DNA from: JAQVPN01 sp036170435
Lineage (GTDB): Bacteria; Patescibacteriota; Gracilibacteria; BD1-5; UBA6164
Length of the DNA: 28,132 nt
Assembly: GCA_036170435.1 (NCBI GenBank)
Contig: JAVHPF010000086.1
Location: 1 to 28,132, forward strand
Direction of reading: 5' to 3'
Shown here: one piece after another, positions 16,957-26,504 of the stretch
Layout of the letters: each line of letters opens with the position of its first letter
Position numbering within the stretch: position 1 is the stretch's first letter
The notes under the pieces: model-generated
What the model was told of the DNA's origin: nothing
Database searches by the model: none
What the model saw: the letters and a program-made list of their open reading frames with translations, nothing else
Position numbers and translations under genes: made by a program

Positions 16957-19195
16957 AATTTTCTACTTTCTTTATTTCTACACTTTTCAAAGTTTCTTTC
17001 ATTTTCAATTTTACTCTATCAATAAATCTATCAACAAGTAAATAATCATAATCTGGAAATTCTGCTGTAAAATCAATAAAAGCTTCGTCATATCAACTTT
17101 TTCAAGAACTCATTTCTATTACATTAACATTCATAGAAAAAAGTATTTCACTAAGAGATTTCAAAACTCATATTTTATTTGCAAATAAAAAGTGAATTTT
17201 TACAATTATATTTTCTTCTTGTTCTCATTCAAAATAAGCTGAAATAAGTCTTTCTTTTGATAATTTAGAAACAGCTTTACAATCTCTTTTATGAACAGAG
17301 ATAAGTCATTTGCGATTAATATGAGCTACTATTTTATCTCAAGATTTTGGTTCACAACAATGAGATATTATATAAGGAATATCCTTTTCTCCTCAAACAA
17401 TTACTTTAGAAACATCCTGTATTTCTGAAACAGTAATATTTCATAATTTATCTTTTACTTCAGATTTTTTTCTTACTTTTATTATTCTTCTTACTAAATT
17501 CGCAGGGGTTTGACTAAAATTTCCCAGTTGTTCTAAAATAGCATATCTTTCTTCTAAAGTATGTTCTTTACCATCTATAATTCTAAGCAATGATAATTCT
17601 TTATCAAGTGTTTCAAGTCAAGCCCTTTCTAGATATTTATTAAGAATTTCTTTCCCTCTATCTCTGTGAAGATCTTTATTTTCTTTTTTTAGAAATGATT
17701 TTATAGCATTTCTTGCTTTTGTAGTTCTAACAAAAGACAACCGAAGAGGATTTGCTTTTCTTGTTTTATCTGTAATTATTTCTACTACATCTCAATTTCT
17801 TAATTCTTTATCGAGAGTAACAGCTTTACCATTTACCTTTGCAAGCATTATATGATTTCATAATTCAGAATGAAGTTCATAAGCAAAATCTATTGGAGTA
17901 GATTTTGCTGGCATGTCTTTTGTATCTCATTTAGGAGTAAGAAGAAAAATTCTATCCCTAAAAACATCTATGTTCATAGAATCCATAAAATCTGAGTTTC
18001 CTAGATTTTCAACCGCATCTTTAATCTCCTTAACCCAATCTATATCAGTTGCAATTATACTTCAATTTTCCTTATATTCGAAATGTGCAGCAATTCAAAT
18101 TTCTGCTTGTTCATGCATTTTACGAGTCCTAATTTGAATTTCTGTAGCCTGTTGTCTATAATTTTTTATTAAACCTATAATTGTAGTATGCAAACTTTTA
18201 TATCAATTTGGTTTAGGTAAGGCTATATAATCTTTGAATTTTTTAGGAATTGGTGTCCAATTACTATGAATTACTCAAAGAGTTCTATAACAAGTTTCAA
18301 CATCCTCAACTATTATTCTTATACCGAAAATATCATATAAATCTTTTACAGAATCAAATCATTTATTCTTCATTTTCATATAAATAGAATAAATAGATTT
18401 TACCCTAAAGTCTATTTCATATTTTATTCCATATTTTTTAAGTAAATCCCCTATTTCTTGTTTAGCATTTTTTCTAAAATCTACTTCTCAAGCTTTTAAT
18501 TCAGCTAATTCTTGTTTAATTTTCTTATATTCATTTGGTTCAAGAACTTTAAAACATTCTTCTTCAAGAGCATTTTTTATACCAAAAAGCCCAAGTCTAT
18601 CAGCAATAGGAATATAAATATTTAAAGTTTCAAGAGCTATTCTATCTCTTTTTTCTTTACTTGAATGATGCTTCAAAGTCCTCATATTATGAAGTCTATC
18701 AGATAATTTTACGAAAATTACTCTAATATCTTCAGCCATTGCTAAAAACATTTTTCTAAGACTTCAAACATTTCTTTCTTCTCATCTATATTTTACTTTT
18801 GAAACCTTTTCTACTCATTCACAAACATGAGCAACATCAGAACCAAAAATAGCTTTTATATCTTCATAAGTATAATCTGTATCTTCTATAACATCATGAA
18901 GTAAACAAGATTCTATAGTCACCAAATCTGGTTTTATAGAAAGAGAAATCATAGCAGACTCTACAGGATGACTTATATATGGTTCTCCTGATTTTCTAAA
19001 TTGCCCATGATGCGCTTTTTTTGCAAGTTCATAGGCTCTTAAAATATGCTTCTTTATATATGTTTCATCTAAATCACCCATATAAGAAGTAGCTAGCTTA
19101 ATTATCTTTTCTACTTTTTCATCTATTTTTGAATAATCAACAACTATATCTTTTATATTTTCTATTTCTGAATTAGAATTATTTATTTCTATCAT
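16955..19195 (-). CDS. rel: Bifunctional (p)ppGpp synthetase/hydrolase, RSH family
   Basis: 746 aa, full-length long RSH. Order: HD hydrolase domain (about 40-200) with HDVIEDT at 100-106; synthetase domain (about 250-370) with DLYDIFGIRIIVED, PKPNGYKSLHTT and TEIQIRT; TGS domain (about 420-490) with LLTPKGDTKDMPAKSTPIDFAYE-type sequence; zinc-finger-like CC in SHCCEPKSGD; ACT domain to the end. It makes and degrades the alarmone (p)ppGpp. CGG at 17741-17743 (residue 485) sits in NPL-x-LSFVRTTKAR, where RSH proteins have the tryptophan of the 'WLxFVxTxxAR' motif: strong support for CGG=Trp. Promoter TTGAAA-16-TATAAT lies 30 bases upstream. A complete RSH is notable in a reduced genome. Confidence 0.93.
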
Positions 19196-19224
19196 ATTTT
19201 TGTTTTTAGATTTTATTTAATTGC

Positions 19225-19252
19225 ATTATAAAGTTTAACTCAGTTTTTTCAA
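19225..19252 (-). promoter_or_regulatory. Promoter of rel
   Basis: Minus strand -35 TTGAAA (19252-19247), 16-bp spacer, -10 TATAAT (19230-19225). Predicted start near 19218, with a short AT-rich leader lacking Shine-Dalgarno. Confidence 0.6.
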
Positions 19253-19343
19253 GGACTAAATTTTATTTTTTCTCTTTACTTTTAAATAAGTTTTATTAAA
19301 CTTAGTCTTGTCTATTATTTTTTTAATATTTATTTAAGAAACT

Positions 19344-20123
19344 ATGCAAAAAATAAATAAAAATGCCTTTACTCTAGTTGAATTACTAGTTGTTATTACA
19401 ATCCTAGCAATAATATCTGTTGTTGCCTACCAAAGTTTTTGATGAGCTACTGATAAAGCAATATCATCAAGAAAAATATCTGATTTATCAACTATAGAAA
19501 GCTGATTACAAAATTTTAAATCAACAAATAATTACTATCCTATGCCAATGTTGTCATGAGCAAATTCTGCTTTTTGATACACAACTTGAGCTACAGCATT
19601 GCCAACAAATACACTTACTGTAACATATAATTGAAAAGAATTAAGTTGAGCTACTATTTGATGAGGCGGAGGAATAGTTTATGAATCTTGATCTGCAAAT
19701 CAAATATGAGCAAAATGAGAAATAGGTTTAACTGATGAATTTAATAAAAAATTCTTATCTAAAGATTTATATGATCCAGAACTTTGAGATGTAAAATTAA
19801 CTGATTGAAGTAAATTAATAGAAAAATGAATTGGTAGATATGTATACGCTGTATATGCAAGTGTAAATTCAACTTGATCTTGGAATAAACAATGAATATC
19901 TTCATCTTACTATAATTTGGCAACAACTATAAAAGATACCGATAAAGATACTTATAAATCATATATAGTTTGAGATTTTGATAAAAATTCTTGTACAACT
20001 CCTAGTAAATGTCCTGATACACTTATAGGTTCTGGTACAAGTTTCGTAGCAAATAACCAGACTTTAACTTGAACTACTTGAAATGCAAATAGACAAGTTC
20101 CATATTTAGTAAAAGATTTTTAG
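19344..20123 (+). CDS. Type IV pilin-like (class III signal) protein
   Basis: 259 aa. The N-terminus MQKINKNAFTLVELLVVITILAIISVVAYQSF is a prepilin signal plus the long hydrophobic helix of pilins, with conserved Glu five residues after the cleavage site. The residue before the cleavage point is Ala, not the usual Gly. The body is Gly/Ser/Thr-rich with very many TGA glycines and a GGGGG stretch built from TGA, GGC and GGA codons. Two cysteines (SCTTPSKCPD) may form a disulfide near the C-terminus. It is a major or minor pilin of a type IV pilus, probably for attachment, DNA uptake or motility; no assembly genes are in the window. It is convergent with ftsI and shares a terminator with it. Confidence 0.88.
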
Positions 20124-20137
20124 TTAAAAACAAAATA

Positions 20138-20172
20138 AAAAAATATTTCCGCATTTGCGGAAATATTTTTTT
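20138..20172. terminator. Bidirectional terminator shared by the pilin gene and ftsI
   Basis: Stem AAATATTTCCGCA and TGCGGAAATATTT around a 2-base centre, A-run on one side and T-run on the other. It overlaps the ftsI stop codon (20173-20171). Confidence 0.9.
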
Positions 20173-22507
20173 ATTTTGTTTTAGCTTTTATTAAACTTTC
20201 ATTTTTAGGTACTGCATAATAATCAAGTATATAAGATGAGATTCTTCAGAAAATTTTTGAAGAAGTAGCTTCTCAATATGGACTAGTTCTTGGTCTTTCT
20301 AATTTTACAATTATAACAAACCTTGGATCTTCAGCTGGGGCGAAGCCTGCATAAGATCAAACAGTTGTAGCAACTCAAGCTTCATATTTTCATTTATAGG
20401 CGATTTGTGAAGTTCCTGTTTTACCACAAATATTATAACCTGGAACTCATCCAGCTTTTGCAAATCATATTCTTCATCATTCTGCAAGCATATCTGTAAC
20501 AATTTTTGCTGTAGATTCTTTTATTACTCTTTGAACTGGATTTGCTTTATTTTCAACAACTCTTCCATCATCAAAAGTTATAGATTTTACAATATATGGT
20601 TGCATATATATTCATCAGTTAGCTATAGTACTATATGCTCGTGCCATTTGCAGTGGAGTTGTAACTATACCTTGCCCAAATGATGTAGTAAAAAGTTGAG
20701 CTCTTGACCATTTTTCATATGGTTGAATTTGTCCAAATCTTTCTCATTCTAGATTTATTCAAGTTAATTTTCAAAAACCAAAATCATATAAATATTTTGA
20801 AAAAAGTGATTTTCACATTTTATCTGCTATTTTCAACATTCATACATTACAAGAAAAATTTAGTGCATTTTGAAAAGTTTTAAGTCATATACAATTATTT
20901 GATACATTTTTAATTTTAAAATCTCAAACTTCTGCATAACCTGGATCATTATATAAATCATATCTTCTAATTTCTCATGAATCAATTCAAGCTGAAACTG
21001 TAACTGGTTTCATAATAGAACCTGGTTCATAAAGATTTTGGATAGTATCATTTAGATATACTCAAGCTCCATAATCATTTACATATTTATATCTAACAAG
21101 TGCAGGATTTGCTGATTCTTCTCTTGTAGCTAATCTTAATTTTATTTTTTTATTATTATAAAGTAGTTCATCTCATTTTTCTGAATCTTCTACCAAAACT
21201 GTTTTCCCTAGCAAATCAATTCAAGGATTTGGATATTTAGCATAAGTTACTTTTTCTATTTCATAAACATCTCCTGGCTCATTTGGATCAAAACTAGGAT
21301 ATGATGCCATTGCGAGAATTTCTCAGGTTTTTGGATTCATTATAGTAACACTTCATTTATTTGCTCTAAACTCATTTACTCATTTTTCTAGTTCTTCTTC
21401 AGCTTTTTTTTGTATATTTCTATCTATTGTAAGACTTATACTCGCTCAATCTACAGGAATATCTTCTTCTTTAAGATTTGATGGATCTATAACTCTTCAC
21501 ATTGTATCTTTTCTAGTTGTAACACTTCATTGTTTTCATTTAAGCATATCATTAAAATATCACTCTATTCCATAATGCCCTATTCAAGAATTATCCAAAA
21601 ATCATAAAAGTTGCGCAGCTAAAGATCTTTCTGGATAAAATCTTTGGGGAGTTGGTGTCAAAATAATAAAATTTCCTATTGAATTAGCTTCTTCTAAAAT
21701 TCATCTTTTTATATTTTCTTTTTCGTCAAATATTTTTTTATTTATTTCATCATATAAAGATATAGAAAGTTTTGAAATTATTGGAACAAATCTAATCTCT
21801 CTTTTCCTAAGTAAATAAGTTATTTTATCTTTATCATCTCATAAAATTTTTGCAATAGATTCTCATTCTGAAGCTTGGTCTTTTACTTCTTCTGGATTTG
21901 CATATAGATTAACTCAATTAATATAAATTCAAGGTAAATTAAGAGCTTTAATTTTATCTATTTGATCTGGTGGAAGAGTATCTGAAATAAGTAAATTTGT
22001 TAATTTTTTCTTATTTATATCATTCTCTAATTTTGTAGCTATAAGTCATTTTACATAAGGCTCTTCAAATTTAAAATCTACTAATTCTAAAACATGTAGA
22101 AATTTAGATAAATCATTAACACAAGATTTTTCTGTTTTCAAATAACAAGTTTGTTTATAAACAATGTCAGTTAAAAAAACTTTTAATTTTGCCTTATCTC
22201 AAACTTGTTTTGGGTCTATAGCAAGATCATCTAAATCAACTGAAGTTGCTAAAACCTTTCACATATCATTATTTGAATAAATATTTCATCTTGTTACAGG
22301 AATTGCTGTTTCTGATTTTTGTTGTCTATCTGCCATAGATTTATAAAAATCATAATTCAATACCGTATAATCAAATACTTTGTATATAAGAAATAATCCA
22401 AACATCAAGAAAAATAAGAAAGCGAAGTACTCTCTTGGATATTTATCAAATATTTTTGCAAATTTCTCTAAATATGTTTTTAATATTTTTAAGTTTTTAT
22501 TAATCAT
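20171..22507 (-). CDS. ftsI: Penicillin-binding protein, peptidoglycan D,D-transpeptidase FtsI/PBP2 type
   Basis: 778 aa. One membrane anchor (about residues 28-50), a non-catalytic dimerisation domain with AIPVTRGNIYSNND and FYPERSLAAQLLGF...GIEG, and a C-terminal transpeptidase domain. The three catalytic motifs are present: SIMK (S497-K500) in EPGSIMKPVT, SCN (552-554) and KTG (696-698) in CGKTGTSQ. It cross-links septal or elongation peptidoglycan outside the membrane. The gene is longer than E. coli FtsI (588 aa), mainly in the N-terminal part. TGA glycines break it into pieces under the standard code. A CGA codon (20639-20641, QMA-x-AYSTIANGG) is ambiguous. FtsI and PBP2 (MrdA) are hard to tell apart here. 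Promoter TTGTAA-16-TATAAA. Confidence 0.9.
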
Positions 22508-22564
22508 TTGATTTGTATTTAATTGTCTAATTGTTATTATCTGAATTTCATTTTTAGCCCCTTT

Positions 22565-22592
22565 TTTATATCCATTTTTTTGAGATTTACAA
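22565..22592 (-). promoter_or_regulatory. Promoter of ftsI
   Basis: Minus strand -35 TTGTAA (22592-22587), 16-bp spacer, -10 TATAAA (22570-22565), back to back with the rpsO promoter. Confidence 0.55.
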
Positions 22593-22609
22593 GAAAAATA
22601 TATTTTTTT

Positions 22610-22637
22610 TTGATTTTGGGAATTTTGTAAATATAAT
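22610..22637 (+). promoter_or_regulatory. Promoter of rpsO
   Basis: -35 TTGATT (22610-22615), 16-bp spacer, -10 TATAAT (22632-22637, perfect). Once the false gap is removed, the leader to the rpsO ATG is about 62 bases. Confidence 0.6.
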
Positions 22638-22683
22638 CCCTTTGCTTTAAGAAAAAACTGGTGTAATTTCTGGTTTTAATTTA

Positions 22684-22893
22684 TATTTTTTAAAATTACT
22701 GCAATATGCAAAGAACTGAAAAGAAAGCTGTTATAGCTNNNNNNNNNNNNNNNNNNNNNNNNNNNNNNNNNNNNNNNNNNNNNNNNNNNNNNNNNNNNNN
22801 NNNNNNNNNNNNNNNNNNNNNNNNNNNNNNNNNNNNNNTATTTTTTAAAATTACTGCAATATGCAAAGAACTGAAAAGAAAGCTGTTATAGCT
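22684..22893. other. Assembly gap (100 N) with identical 55-base flanks
   Basis: Bases 22684-22738 are identical to 22839-22893, and exactly 100 N lie between (22739-22838). Each copy holds the last leader bases and the first 11 codons of rpsO. A 55-base exact overlap is what a k=55 assembler leaves at contig ends, so the gap is an artefact and the two copies are one piece of DNA. The truncated rpsO start at 22706 is not a gene. Confidence 0.93.
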
Positions 22894-23124
22894 AGTTTCG
22901 CAAGAGACGCAAAAGATACTGGGTCTACAGAAGTACAAATAGCAATATTTACTGCTAAAATAGAAAACCTAAAACTTCACTTAGATGAACATAAAAAAGA
23001 TAACCACTCAAGAAGAGGTATTATGCTTATGGTAGCAAAAAGAAGAAAACTTCTTAACTACTTAAAGAAAACAAATACTGAAAAATACGAAGAAGTTCTA
23101 GCAAAATTAGAATTAAGAAAATAA
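22861..23124 (+). CDS. rpsO: 30S ribosomal protein S15
   Basis: 87 aa, complete. TGSTEVQIAIFTAKIENLKLHL, then HKKDNHSRRGIMLMVAKRRKLLNYLKKTN and the ending LAKLELRK are diagnostic of uS15, a primary binder of the 16S rRNA central domain. The gene has a strong promoter across the artefactual gap and its own terminator. Like rplU it uses no TGA, in keeping with a preference for GGN in highly expressed genes. There is no Shine-Dalgarno before the ATG (context TTACTGCAATATG). The usual partner pnp is not next to it. Confidence 0.97.
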   Translation: MQRTEKKAVIASFARDAKDTGSTEVQIAIFTAKIENLKLHLDEHKKDNHSRRGIMLMVAKRRKLLNYLKKTNTEKYEEVLAKLELRK

Positions 23125-23132
23125 TAACAATA

Positions 23133-23163
23133 AAAAAACTCCAGAAATTATGGAGTTTTTTTA
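23133..23163 (+). terminator. Terminator of rpsO
   Basis: Stem AAACTCCA and TGGAGTTT with loop GAAATTA, followed by a T-run. Confidence 0.88.
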
Positions 23164-23169
23164 TTATAT

Positions 23170-23284
23170 AACCCATCCCCCTTTGGGGACTTCCCTTGAA
23201 AAGGGAAGAAATTAATAAATGAAAATATTTTGTTCTATTTCTCCCCTTCCCAAGGGGAGTGCCGAGGAACGAGGCGAGGGGTTT
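23170..23284. repeat. GC-rich hairpin repeat, head-to-head pair (copies 4 and 5)
   Basis: Left half: CCCCctttGGGG, then CTTCCCTT-gaa-AAGGGAAG (about 23175-23209). Right half in the opposite sense: CTCCCCTT-ccc-AAGGGGAG (about 23241-23259), then a GC-rich stem GCC...GGC and GGGG up to 23281. The architecture matches copies 1-3, with most stem bases changed but pairing kept. It lies between the convergent rpsO and methyltransferase genes. Confidence 0.75.
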
Positions 23285-23916
23285 TATTTCACTATACTTA
23301 TAATATTTCTCTCATTATCAAATACTCTATTTTCTATAATTTTAAATCATGCTTCTTTAAATAAATATTCAAGTTCCAAAATAGTAAATCCATGATAATA
23401 TCTAGTAAATTCTCAAATTTTTATATCAAAATCTATACTTCAAAATTCATTTACAGAATCTATGATTTCAGATTTTTTATACCTTTCTTGTCCTATTAAA
23501 TTCCAATTTGTGAAAAATATTTTTCAATCTTGCGATAATAAATTCTTCGCTTTTTTCAAAACTTCTATTCTATCTTCAAGTGTTTGCAAGTGATGAAAAG
23601 AAGCAATAAAGAAAATTGCATCATATTTAGATTCTATTTTATCCAAATCAATCATATTTAAATTTAAAAATTCAAATCCTATATGTAATTTTGAAGCTTC
23701 TTCTAAAAGTCATACAGATAAATCGAGTCCTAAATATGAAGAAAAATTTATCTTTTTTGATTTCATGGCAGACAAAAATCTTCCATTTCCACATCAAATA
23801 TCTAAAATAGATTTGGCTTCCAAATCGTAATTTAAAAGGAAATATTCTATTTCTTCCCACTTCATATTTTCTCTTGATACAGAGAATGTTTTCGCAAAAT
23901 TATTGTAATCAACCAT
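23284..23916 (-). CDS. Class I SAM-dependent methyltransferase
   Basis: 210 aa. SAM-binding motif I is ILDIGCGNGRF (about 38-48, with the first glycine encoded by TGA), followed by YLGLDLSVGLLEEA (motif II acidic residue) and DAIFFIASFHHL (motif IV region). The C-terminal part has DGKIFFTNWNLIGQERYKKS and FTRYYHGFTILELEYLFKEAGF. The combination of an 'RYYHxFT' block and 'FFTNWN' recalls Trm9/ABH8-like tRNA wobble-uridine methyltransferases in Patescibacteria, but I am not sure of the substrate. It is a single gene; its start lies 10 bases from the divergent promoter of the structured RNA. No Shine-Dalgarno sequence. Confidence 0.85.
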
Positions 23917-23925
23917 AATTAAAAC

Positions 23926-23953
23926 TTGACTATTTTTAAAAAATACATATACT
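23926..23953 (+). promoter_or_regulatory. Promoter of the structured RNA gene
   Basis: -35 TTGACT (23926-23931), 16-bp spacer, -10 TATACT (23948-23953). The predicted start at about 23960 coincides with the first base of the first helix of the RNA. Confidence 0.7.
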
Positions 23954-23959
23954 CCGAAG

Positions 23960-24351
23960 ACTAACTTTTTTTATCTTTATATTTAAAAGTGAGTTATTGG
24001 ACTTTTGTTCATTTCTCGCTTAATATTGAAAGTAAAAATTAGTTTTCAAACAAATTTATTTATGAGATGAGAGTACCGGCATAGACCAAAGACTCACATA
24101 AAAATCTCAGAAGATAAACAAGTTTATTAGCTTGATCCCTTAGCAATAAGGGAGAAACTAAAACATGATAAGTAGATTTGATTTATTGTTCTTAATTTAA
24201 TGAAAAATAACTCAAATCTATTGCAGAAACATCGTTATAAGCCTTCTGTTACCCAGATTATGTTTATAAGGTTAAGATAACTAGGTCTTAACTAACTAGG
24301 CAAAACCTAGTTGATTGCTTTAGATTGATTGCCGGATATCCGGCTTTTTTT
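23960..24351 (+). ncRNA. Stand-alone structured RNA of unknown family, about 390 nt
   Basis: No protein frame fits this 390-base stretch, yet it has a good promoter and an intrinsic terminator (GCCGG-atat-CCGGC and T-run, 24331-24351). Helices visible by eye: ACTAACTTTTT/AAAAATTAGT (23960/24034, one bulge) enclosing AGTGAG/CTCGCT (23988/24015); TGAGAT/ATCTCA (24063/24104) enclosing GAGT/ACTC (24071/24092); ATAAAC/GTTTAT (24114/24122); TCCCTTA/TAAGGGA closed by a GCAA tetraloop (24136/24147); TAGATTTGA/TCAAATCTA (24173/24212); CAGAA/TTCTG (24224/24244); GTTAAG/CTTAAC (24271/24287); AACTAGG/CCTAGTT (24294/24306). It lacks the conserved cores of RNase P, tmRNA, 6S and SRP RNAs on this strand. 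A divergent housekeeping RNA or a new family are both possible. Confidence 0.72.
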
Positions 24352-24364
24352 GTTCTTATTTTTT

Positions 24365-24400
24365 AAAATGTAAAAGCTAAAAATTTAGCTTTTACATTTT
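24365..24400. terminator. Terminator of argS (bidirectional)
   Basis: Perfect 17-bp arms 24365-24381 and 24384-24400 (AAAATGTAAAAGCTAAA and complement). The argS stop codon lies inside the arm. Confidence 0.85.
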
Positions 24401-26353
24401 TTCTGGCATTTCTATAGCAAGAAGTCAAAATGCATCTTTAAGTACAATAGAAAACATTTCTGTTAATTGTAATCTAGCTATTTTTATTTCAGTATTTTCT
24501 TCATTTAGTACTGTTACATTATTATAAAAACTATTGAATTTTTTAGTTAATTCGTAAGCATATCCTGCCAAAATATGAGGAAAATTTCACTTAACTGTTT
24601 CTTCTAAAATTGAATTATATGAAAAAATAGTTTTAAGTAATGAAGTTTCTTCTTGTAATTCAAAATTATATGAAGTTTTTTTATCAAAATCTATTTCAGA
24701 TTTTGATAAAATATTTCTAGCTCTAACATAAGCGTATTGTATATAAGGTCCTGAATTTCCTTCAAAAGTCATAAATTCATCCCAATCAAAAACTACATCT
24801 GTAGTTCTATTTTTTGATAAATATCAGTATTTTATGGCTCAAATTCAGATTATATTAGCCAATGTTTCAAGTTCAGTTTCTGAAAAATCTTGTCTTTTTT
24901 CAAGTATTATATTTTTAGCTCTAGAAACTGCTTCATTAAGTAAATCATCAAGACGAATAATTCTTCATTTTCTTGTACTCATTGCTCAATCTTTCAAAGA
25001 AATGAATCAATTATGAGCATGAATCATTTCAGTTTTTTCTCACCATCCTGCCAATTTTGCAGTTTCAAAAACTTGTTTTAGATGAAGTTGTTGTCTAACA
25101 TCAACAAAATATATGATTTTTTCTGGATTCCAATTCTCTATTCTATATTTTATAGCAGCCAAATCTGAAGCTAGGTATCATTTTGTACCATCTCTTTTTT
25201 GTAGCATACAACTTGGAATTTTTGTTTTTTCATCAAAAACAACTCAAACTGAATTATCCTCATTTTGACTAGCAACTTTTAATTTAATCAATTCTGCAAC
25301 TATATCAGACATATTATATTTCAAATCAGGATAGTCTTCTAATTTAGGTAAATTAAGACCTTCATAAAAGCTTTCCCCAATATTGAAATCAGCCTTGATA
25401 TGCAATTTATCAAGTTCAACTTGAGCCGAACTTATAGAATAAGCTGTAAACTTCTGCCATAATTCTATAGATTCAGCATTTCAAATAGATAACTCTTTAA
25501 ATTCAAGACCAATATCTAATGTAATTTGAAAAGGATGAGCTAATTCAGAAATATTTTCTATTTGATATTTAGTTTTTAGTTCTTCTACAGAAGCTGAAAA
25601 ATTATTGACTAATTCATTATCTAATTTTTTTAATTTTTCGATATTTTCACAATCTACAGAATTATAATTAAAATTAAATCTATCTTTTATTTTAATATTT
25701 TCTTTTTCTTCTAATTCTTTTATAAAAAATAGATATTTATCATAATTTTCTTGTTGTTTTGTAACTTTGACATAAAGTTCAAAAAGATAATTTACAGCAT
25801 TTTCTTCTAATTTCTCTTCATCTCACCATTTTTTATAGGCATAAATTAACTTACCAAAAATAATTCCCCAGTCTCCCCAGTGATTATCTCAGATAACTTT
25901 GTATCCAAGTTTTCTATAAGTATTTATCATTGCTTGACCTTGATTTGGTGTACACATATGACCTATATGAAGCGGTTTCCCTACATTTGCTCAGATATAA
26001 TCAACAACTATTGTTTTATTTTTCCCGATTCAAGTTTCTCAAAAATGTTCTTTATTTGCATAAATTTCAGCAAAATAAACTGACATTATATCTTTTGAAA
26101 TGAATATATTTAGATAAAGTCATGCAACATCTATTTTTGTAAATTCTAAAATCTCTTCAAAAACAGATTTTAGTTCTCCAGCTGTTTCCATAGGATTTTT
26201 TTTAAGCAATTTTGAAACATTAAATGCTCAAAATGCATAATCTCACATTTCATCTTTTGGTGGTACAGATAATTCAAAATCTCCCAATTCCAAATCGTAT
26301 TTTTCTTTGATTTTATTTTTTATTATACTTTTTACTTGTTCTTCTGCAGTCAT
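24392..26353 (-). CDS. argS: Arginyl-tRNA synthetase
   Basis: 653 aa, class Ia synthetase charging tRNA-Arg. Diagnostic parts: VDYIGANVGKPLHIGHM with the HIGH signature at residues 129-132; GYKVIGDNHWGDWG; the KMSK-equivalent MSTRKGRIIRLDDLL; FEGNSGPYIQYAYVRARNIL; and the anticodon-binding DALR domain at the C-terminus (LLAIEMPEKM). The N-terminal add-1 domain is present. TGA glycines are frequent. In this organism the enzyme must not charge a tRNA reading CGG/CGA if those codons mean Trp, so its tRNA partner set should be reduced; that is inference. Own promoter (TTGTAA-16-TATAAT), no Shine-Dalgarno. Confidence 0.95.
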
Positions 26354-26385
26354 AAATTTTTATTTATAAATTGTATTTGTGGCAG

Positions 26386-26413
26386 ATTATATGAAAAAAA
26401 CTATAAATTACAA
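26386..26413 (-). promoter_or_regulatory. Promoter of argS
   Basis: Minus strand -35 TTGTAA (26413-26408), 16-bp spacer, -10 TATAAT (26391-26386, perfect). Predicted start near 26379, 26 bases before the ATG. Confidence 0.6.
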
Positions 26414-26504
26414 AAAAATCTTGTTTGTAATTTTGTAATATAGATTTAAGCTTGTAAAAGCAAGTTTTATAAATATATTAATATAGCTGACTTTTTTAGT
26501 TAGT

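Noticed and set aside
22706..22738. A second rpsO start before the N-run.
   Set aside because: It is the duplicated contig end; identical 55 bases resume after the gap.
24233..24252. On the minus strand, AACAGAAGGCTTATAA looks like the 3' conserved region of RNase P RNA.
   Set aside because: That motif belongs near the RNA's 3' end, but only about 140 bases lie upstream of it on that strand, there is no GAGGAAAGTC partner, and the promoter and terminator point to the + strand.
23960..24351. Whether the structured RNA is tmRNA, 6S or SRP RNA.
   Set aside because: No T-arm GGTTCGA, no CCA-ended acceptor, no tag frame ending in ALAA, no SRP apical loop motif; the 5' and 3' ends do not pair.
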